In this document: in pieces, positions 58,970-64,000 of the stretch
How positions within the stretch are numbered: position 1 is the first letter of the stretch
Layout of the letters: each line of letters starts with the position of its first letter
Assembly (NCBI RefSeq): GCF_015482775.1
Contig: NZ_CP058214.1
Coordinates: 1,940,272-2,004,271 of the forward strand
DNA from: Kaustia mangrovi
GTDB lineage: Bacteria > Pseudomonadota > Alphaproteobacteria > Rhizobiales > Im1
Length of the DNA stretch: 64,000 bases
Reading direction: 5' to 3'
Made by a program: the position numbers and the translations under genes
Notes under the pieces: model-generated
What the model saw: only the letters and a program-made list of their open reading frames with translations
What the model was told of the DNA's origin: nothing
Database searches by the model: none

Positions 58970-60685
58970 GTGGTGACCGGCGCGACCGGATCGAGGCGCG
59001 AGACCTATCGCTGGCTCTATTCCTTCGTCAGGCCGAACCTTCCGGCCCTGATCGTTGTGCTGTGCCTGTCGCTTCTTGCCAGCGCGCTGGGGCTCGCCCA
59101 GCCCTATCTGACCAAGCTCCTGATCGACCGCGGGCTGGTCGCGGGCGACTTCTCCGCCATCGTTACCCTCGCGCTCGTCATGCTCGGCCTTGCCGTGGTC
59201 GGCGCCGGGATCGCCACGCTCAACCGCTGGCACTATGTGAGCGTGTCGGGGCGCATCCTGTTCGCGATCCGCGCGCATATCTACCGCCATCTCCAGACCT
59301 TGTCGCCGAGCTATTTCACGCGCACGCGCTCAGGCGACCTGATGGCCCGGCTCGATGGCGACATCGCGGAGGTGCAGCGCTTCGCGACCGATTCCGCGCT
59401 CGCCCTCGTCAATGGTGTCATCGTGCTCGCCGGCGCGCTGACCTTCATGGTTCTTCTGTCCCCCCTTCTCTCGCTCATTGCCTTCGCTCTGCTGCCGCTC
59501 CATGTGGTGTTCCTGCGCGTCGTGCGCCCGCGCATCGAGCTGTCGCTGCGCGATCTGAGGGCGCAGGCGAGCGGCCTCTCCTCCTTCTTCTACGACACGC
59601 TTCAGGCCATGAAGCTCATCCAGTCGGTGGGTGCGGAGCGCCGCGAGGCGGAGCGGCTGGACGGCCTCCAGGCGCGCTATTTCGGCAGGCTGCGCCACCA
59701 GCAGATGCTCGACCAGGCCGCGAGTGTCATCCCCGGCCTGTTCACGCTCGCGGGCGTCGCCCTGGTCTTCGTCGCAGGCGGTGCCATGGTCATCGACAAG
59801 ACCATGACGCTCGGCACGCTGATCGCCTTCACCGGCTACCTGACCCGCGCGGTCGGCCCGGTGAACACGCTGCTCGGCCTCTATGTGGCGCTCAAGCGCG
59901 CGCAGGTGAGCCTCGACCGCGTGGAGGAGATCCGCCATGCCCGGCCCGATGTCTGCCAGCCATCGGCACCCGAAGCCCTGCCCGCCGGCGCGGGCGGGAC
60001 CATCGAGCTCATCGGCGTGAGCTTCGCCTATCCCGGCGAGGAGACGCAGGTCCTGACCGACACGAGCGCCGTCTTCCCGGCGGGCGCGAAGGTCGCAATC
60101 GCCGGGCTCTCCGGGGCCGGCAAGTCGACGCTGATCGACCTCCTGCAGCGCCACTACGACCCCGGTGCCGGCCGCATCCTCCTCGACGGAACGGATCTTG
60201 GGCGGCTCGACCTCGCGGCACTCAGGCGCAAGGTCGCGGTCGTCTCGCAGGAGACCCTCCTCCTGAGCGGCAGTGTGGCGGAGAACCTGCGCTACGCCGC
60301 CCCCGAGGCGAGCGACGGGGAGGTTCGGCGCGCGGCGGAGATGGCCGCCGTTTCCACCTTCGTGGACGCCTTGCCGGAGGGCTACGAGACGGAGCTCGGC
60401 ACACGGGGGCTGCGGCTCTCCGGCGGTCAGCGCCAGCGCATCGCCATTGCCCGCGCGATCCTTCAGGACCCGCTCGTCCTCATTCTCGACGAGGCGACGT
60501 CGGGCGTCGACACGGAAACGGAAGAGGCGGTGCGCCGGGCCCTCGACACCGTGTTCTCCGGCCGCACGCGCATCGTCGTCGGCCATCGCTCGACCATGGC
60601 TGAGGACGCCGACCTCGTCTTCGAGCTCGTCGGCGGACGCCTCATCGCGCGCGACCCTGTGCAGGAGAGGACACCGGCGCCATGA
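58970..60685 (+). CDS. qhpF: ABC transporter with fused permease and ATPase (QhpF-like exporter)
   Basis: The GTG at 58970 follows GGGAGG and gives 571 residues. Six membrane segments (residues about 20-310) precede an ATPase: Walker A GLSGAGKSTLIDLLQR, signature LSGGQRQRIAIARAIL, Walker B LVLILDEATSGVD and GHRSTMAE for the switch His. It belongs to the half-exporter type. In known QHNDH loci a QhpF exporter is thought to move the modified gamma subunit to the periplasm, since the subunit has no Sec signal. The stop overlaps the protease start by 4 bases. Confidence 0.93.
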   Translation: MVTGATGSRRETYRWLYSFVRPNLPALIVVLCLSLLASALGLAQPYLTKLLIDRGLVAGDFSAIVTLALVMLGLAVVGAGIATLNRWHYVSVSGRILFAIRAHIYRHLQTLSPSYFTRTRSGDLMARLDGDIAEVQRFATDSALALVNGVIVLAGALTFMVLLSPLLSLIAFALLPLHVVFLRVVRPRIELSLRDLRAQASGLSSFFYDTLQAMKLIQSVGAERREAERLDGLQARYFGRLRHQQMLDQAASVIPGLFTLAGVALVFVAGGAMVIDKTMTLGTLIAFTGYLTRAVGPVNTLLGLYVALKRAQVSLDRVEEIRHARPDVCQPSAPEALPAGAGGTIELIGVSFAYPGEETQVLTDTSAVFPAGAKVAIAGLSGAGKSTLIDLLQRHYDPGAGRILLDGTDLGRLDLAALRRKVAVVSQETLLLSGSVAENLRYAAPEASDGEVRRAAEMAAVSTFVDALPEGYETELGTRGLRLSGGQRQRIAIARAILQDPLVLILDEATSGVDTETEEAVRRALDTVFSGRTRIVVGHRSTMAEDADLVFELVGGRLIARDPVQERTPAP

Positions 60686-61380
60686 GCGGGGAGGTGACCG
60701 TCGGCATTCTTGACAGCGGCGTTTCCGGTGCCCTCGCCCCCCGCCTTGCGCGCTACCGGCGGTTCCATCCGCTCGACAATGGCAGGATCGCCGCCGGCCC
60801 GCCCGTCGCCGACGAGACCGGCCATGGCAGCGCGGTCACGCAGACCGTCCGCGTGCTCGCCCCGACGGCCCGGCTCGCCCATGCGCAGGTCTTCTCCGGC
60901 GCCCATCTCGCAGCGCCCGCCACCATCGCGGCAGGCCTCGACTGGCTCGCCGGCGACGGCGCCGACCTCGTCGTCATGTGCTTCGGCCTCGCCGCCGACC
61001 GCGCGGTATTGCGGACCGCCTGCGCGCGCGCCGTCGAGCGCGGCGCGATCCTTGTCGCCGCCTCGCCGGCGAGAGGCCCGCAGCCCTTCCCTGCCGCCTA
61101 CCCCCATGTGATCGCGGTCACCGGCGATGCGCGCTGCGCGGCCGGAGAGGTCTCCCATCTCGATACGGCACAGGCGCTCTTCGGCACCCATTGCCCGCCG
61201 CCGGACAGCACGCGGGCCCCGCGCTTTGCCGGTGCGAGCGCCGCGGCCGCCCATTTCGCCGGCCTCGCCGCCGCCTGGCTCTGCACCGCGCCCGGCGGCG
61301 GACGCGAGGCCCTCCTGGCGCATTTCAAGGCCGCCGCCCGGTATCGCGGCGCCGAGCGGCGCGGCGCGGTGGCGGAATGA
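60682..61380 (+). CDS. qhpE: Subtilisin-like leader peptidase (QhpE-like)
   Basis: A 232-residue protein, much shorter than secreted subtilisins and without a signal peptide, so cytoplasmic. The catalytic triad is D11 (VGILDSGV), H48 (DETGHGSAV) and S186 (FAGASAAAAHFAG, replacing the usual GTSMAxP). The known QhpE is described as an unusual subtilisin that removes the 28-residue leader of the gamma subunit, and the gene order here agrees. It precedes the CcmF-like gene by 62 bases. Confidence 0.9.
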   Translation: MSGEVTVGILDSGVSGALAPRLARYRRFHPLDNGRIAAGPPVADETGHGSAVTQTVRVLAPTARLAHAQVFSGAHLAAPATIAAGLDWLAGDGADLVVMCFGLAADRAVLRTACARAVERGAILVAASPARGPQPFPAAYPHVIAVTGDARCAAGEVSHLDTAQALFGTHCPPPDSTRAPRFAGASAAAAHFAGLAAAWLCTAPGGGREALLAHFKAAARYRGAERRGAVAE

Positions 61381-61442
61381 GGCGGATGCAGTCACCCCCT
61401 CGCCCTCCCATCGCTGGCCCAAAGCATTCCGGGTGACGCAGT

Positions 61443-63602
61443 GTGAGCCTGCCGGATACCATACTCCTCGCCGCCGAGCGTGCGGCGCTGCTCGGCGCCA
61501 CTATCGCCGCGCTCGCGGCCATACCGCCATGGCGCGGGCGCCGCATGGCGGGTGCGGTCTCGTTCGTCCTTGCGCTGGCGAGCATGTCCGCTCTCGCGTG
61601 GCATTTCCTCACTGACGATTTCTCCTATCGTCTCGTCTGGCTCCTGAGCGCACCCGAGCTCGCCCCATGGCTCAAGCTCGCAAGCCTGTGGGCAAGCGAC
61701 AGCGGAACCCTGCTCCTTCTCGGGCTGCTCGCCTCGGGGCTCGCCCTGCGGCTTGCCCGACATGACGGCTTCGCAGGACCCGGCGCCTTCCTGCTCGCCG
61801 GCGTCTTCCTCGCCGCCGCCCTCATCTTCGACCCATTCCGGCAAACGCCCCCGGAGCTTCTGGCGCAGGCGCCCCATCGGGGCATGAACGCCCATCTCAC
61901 CCGCATCTGGATGGCGCTTCATCCGCCGCTCGTCTTTCTCGCCTACATGCTGATCATCGCGCCCTGGGGTGCCATGGCGGAGGCACTCGCCACGGGGCGC
62001 GGCGCATGGCGGGATATCGCCGCCGTCCAGATGCGCCTGAGCTTCCTGATCCTGTCGGCGGGCATCGCGCTTGGCATGTGGTGGGCCTATGAGGATTTCG
62101 CCTACGGGACCCTGTGGCACTGGGACCCTGTTCAGACGGCGATCTTCGCCGCCTGGGCCTTCCTCACAGGTCTCGTCCACGCCCAGAGGCGCTACCGGCC
62201 TGCCGGGCCGTTCGCCATGAGCCATCCCGCGCTCGGCCTGCTCGCCGCGATTGCCGCGCTCGGCGCCATGGCCATCACCCGCGAGCCGACGCTCGTCTCC
62301 TCCCATCGCTATGTCGGCGAGACATCGGCGGCGATCCTCTTCGCACTCACGGGCGCCCTCGCCGCGGTCCTTGCCGCCGCCGCCGTCTACCGGCTGGCGC
62401 GGGGGCCGGGGCTCCGGCTGGCGACCGGCGGGGAACGCAGCACCGCTCTTATCGTCGCGGTGGCGCTGTTCGCGGCGCTGGGCCTCGCCGCCCTCGCCCA
62501 GATCGCCATCGCCTATGCCAGCGCGCTCATGGAGCTGCCGCGCCCGAAGGACCTCAAGCCGTTCTTCGAGATGTTGCGCAACTTCGCGCCGGCCCGCGAG
62601 ATCGAGGAACTGCGCACCGCCTTCGCCCAATGGGATATCGACACCTACGGCATGAACCGGTGGCTCGCGCCGCTGGCCGTGCTCATCGGGCTCACCGGCG
62701 GCTATTACTTCATGCCGCTCGCCCGGCGATGGCGCTGGGCGGCGACGGGGCTCGCCATCGCCGCCTGCCTCGCCGCCGCCTTCTGGATCCATCCCTTCGC
62801 GCGCTGGTACGAGGGCACCGGCCTCACCTCCGGCAAGACGGTCGCGCTCTTCCCCTGGCTCGACGCCCTTCTCGCCTCGACCGCCTATCTCGCTCTCGCA
62901 GCGGCCACGGCAGGGGTCAGGGCCGCACGCGCCAAGGACGAGCCCCGCTCTCGCCTGGGCTACGATCTTCCCGTCGCCCTCATCCATCTCGGCGTGATGG
63001 TCGCGCTTCTGACCGGCCTCGCGGCGACCGTTCTCGACAGCTATGCCCAGCGCTTCGTTTCCTTTCCCGAAGCCCTCAACCGGCCGATCTCCTTCCCGGA
63101 CGGCTATGCGCTCACCGTCGACGTCGTCTCCACGAGCCGCAAGGCCGATGGCGCGCGCACGGCGGACGGGCAGGCCGCCTTCCGGTCCGTCGCGACGGTC
63201 GGATGGACACTTGAGCGCCACGGCTCCGTCATCGGCCGCGAGACCGGGCACACTGTCTATCGCGATGCGCGCCCGCCGGCGGAGACGGGTCTCGGGGCCG
63301 TCCGGCTCATGTGCGAGATGATCGACTACCGCTATGCCCGCTATCGCAGCGGCGACACGCAGATCATCCATCCCCTGATCTCGCGCGGCCTCCTGAGCGA
63401 CGTCCAGATCTGGTTTCCCGCCGTTGCAGGCGCATCGCCCGGAGAGGGCCGCGCACCGGTTGTCCTCAAGGTCTTTCCCCTGCTTTCATGGGTCTGGATC
63501 GGCCTTGCCGCGGCGGGCGCCGGCGCGCTCTGGTTCTTCATCGCCGAAATGGCCAGGCGCCGGCAACGGCGCGTCACTCGCTTGCGACCGGCCGGAGGCT
63601 GA
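61443..63602 (+). CDS. Divergent CcmF-like cytochrome c heme lyase paralogue
   Basis: GTG start at 61443 gives 719 residues and about 14 membrane segments. CcmF features are visible: HPPLVFLAYM (H160), a WWD-type loop YGTLWHWDPVQ near residue 225, VHAQRRYRP (H246), REPTLVSSHRY (H288) and a later ALIHLGVMVALL His. Canonical CcmF has the same set of heme-handling histidines, but the WWD wording and the N-terminal half differ considerably. No other ccm gene is present. It is the last plus-strand gene of the QHNDH operon, 62 bases after qhpE, so it may attach heme to the diheme alpha subunit. Function is inferred from motifs and context. Confidence 0.78.
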   Translation: MSLPDTILLAAERAALLGATIAALAAIPPWRGRRMAGAVSFVLALASMSALAWHFLTDDFSYRLVWLLSAPELAPWLKLASLWASDSGTLLLLGLLASGLALRLARHDGFAGPGAFLLAGVFLAAALIFDPFRQTPPELLAQAPHRGMNAHLTRIWMALHPPLVFLAYMLIIAPWGAMAEALATGRGAWRDIAAVQMRLSFLILSAGIALGMWWAYEDFAYGTLWHWDPVQTAIFAAWAFLTGLVHAQRRYRPAGPFAMSHPALGLLAAIAALGAMAITREPTLVSSHRYVGETSAAILFALTGALAAVLAAAAVYRLARGPGLRLATGGERSTALIVAVALFAALGLAALAQIAIAYASALMELPRPKDLKPFFEMLRNFAPAREIEELRTAFAQWDIDTYGMNRWLAPLAVLIGLTGGYYFMPLARRWRWAATGLAIAACLAAAFWIHPFARWYEGTGLTSGKTVALFPWLDALLASTAYLALAAATAGVRAARAKDEPRSRLGYDLPVALIHLGVMVALLTGLAATVLDSYAQRFVSFPEALNRPISFPDGYALTVDVVSTSRKADGARTADGQAAFRSVATVGWTLERHGSVIGRETGHTVYRDARPPAETGLGAVRLMCEMIDYRYARYRSGDTQIIHPLISRGLLSDVQIWFPAVAGASPGEGRAPVVLKVFPLLSWVWIGLAAAGAGALWFFIAEMARRRQRRVTRLRPAGG

Positions 63603-64000
63603 TCCGCTCGCCAGGCTCCAGAAGCCGGCGCGCGCCGAGCCAGGCAATGGCCGTATCGAGGGCTCCCGGGGACACGCCGAGCGCCTGCCGCGCCGCTTCC
63701 AGGGCCGCCCCGGCCGGCTCGCCCTGCCGGTCCCTCAGTAAGTCGCAAAGCGCTGCGATCTCCACCCCGTCGATCATCCAGATACCGCGGGGCTGGTCGG
63801 GGGTGACGCAGACCCGGCGCTCCACGATGAGCCCATGGCAGTTGACGGGCCGCCGCACGATCCGCGCCTCGCCCGAACCCGCCGCCTCATGGGCCGGCAC
63901 GCCATCCGGCCAGTCGCGGCGCGCCCGCCAGAAGGGCCGGTCGGCGAATGCATCGCACAGGCGATAGAAATCGCGGCCCACGCGGGCATAGCGCATGAAG
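63574..64000 (-). CDS. C-terminal part of an unidentified gene, possibly qhpG (5' beyond the window)
   Basis: The reading frame is open to the right edge, so the ATG visible at 63996 is not necessarily the start. The visible 140 residues include RVGRDFYRLCDAFADRPFWRAR, a pattern reminiscent of flavin monooxygenases or halogenases, followed by a winged-helix-like tail ending GERISLRPVASE. QHNDH loci include a flavin-dependent monooxygenase, QhpG, which hydroxylates the CTQ tryptophan and is otherwise missing here. Its opposite strand and a 29-base convergent overlap with the CcmF-like gene are unusual for that role. Confidence 0.5.
   Translation of the reverse strand, partial: FMRYARVGRDFYRLCDAFADRPFWRARRDWPDGVPAHEAAGSGEARIVRRPVNCHGLIVERRVCVTPDQPRGIWMIDGVEIAALCDLLRDRQGEPAGAALEAARQALGVSPGALDTAIAWLGARRLLEPGERISLRPVASE

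Noticed and set aside
61443-63602. Member of a complete cytochrome c maturation operon
   Set aside because: No ccmA, B, C, E, G or H genes flank it; it follows qhp genes directly, so I treat it as a qhp-linked paralogue.

Overview
The window looks like chromosome of a GC-rich alphaproteobacterium, probably from the Hyphomicrobiales/Rhodobacterales side. The clues are dense ATGA-overlap operons, three TRAP transporters, three GntR/FCD regulators, a hydantoinase pair, a BKACE enzyme, FnrL-like boxes and a quinohemoprotein amine dehydrogenase locus. I see no rRNA, tRNA, insertion sequence, prophage or CRISPR array. Assignment to a genus is not possible from the sequence alone.

Layout. 1-8.2 kb: a minus-strand catabolic operon (GntR regulator, HyuA/HyuB hydantoinase or oxoprolinase, TRAP DctPQM, SDR cut by the window edge). 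8.4-12.5 kb: one-carbon module with PurU and a dimethylglycine/sarcosine dehydrogenase-like flavoprotein, divergent from a TetR regulator. 12.5-21.4 kb: MscS-type channel, LysR regulator, and a 1771-residue RTX protein carrying a calcineurin-like phosphoesterase. 21.4-27.4 kb: GntR, citryl-CoA-lyase-like protein, PaaK-like CoA ligase and a second TRAP DctPQM. 27.4-28.8 kb: two small exported metal-binding-like proteins. 28.8-34.1 kb: isochorismatase-type hydrolase, SsuABC-like importer, TauE/SafE permease and a GntR regulator, linked by three copies of one operator. 34.1-38.5 kb: BKACE divergent from a TAXI-type TRAP system. 38.6-48.5 kb: ferric-reductase-like protein, acyl-CoA synthetase and dehydrogenase, AMP nucleosidase, EEP phosphatase, and a SoxR-controlled flavin reductase/N-acetyltransferase pair, then an L,D-transpeptidase. 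48.8-53.1 kb: branched-chain 2-oxoacid dehydrogenase E1 alpha, E1 beta and E2 with a leucine-dehydrogenase-family enzyme. 53.1-64 kb: quinohemoprotein amine dehydrogenase (QHNDH) locus: AraC regulator qhpR divergent from qhpA-D-C-B-F-E, followed by a divergent CcmF-like heme-lyase paralogue and, convergent with it, the end of a gene that may be qhpG.

How it works together. Most of the window pairs uptake of a small organic compound with a few enzymes that feed it into central metabolism, each under its own local regulator. The most distinctive part is the QHNDH locus. Its gamma subunit has the exact cysteine, acidic-residue and tryptophan spacing needed for three Cys-to-Asp/Glu thioethers and the CTQ cofactor, plus a 28-residue leader. 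The genes for the cross-linking radical SAM enzyme, leader protease and ABC exporter follow. The attached CcmF-like gene is unexpected and suggests a private cytochrome c maturation step for the diheme alpha subunit.
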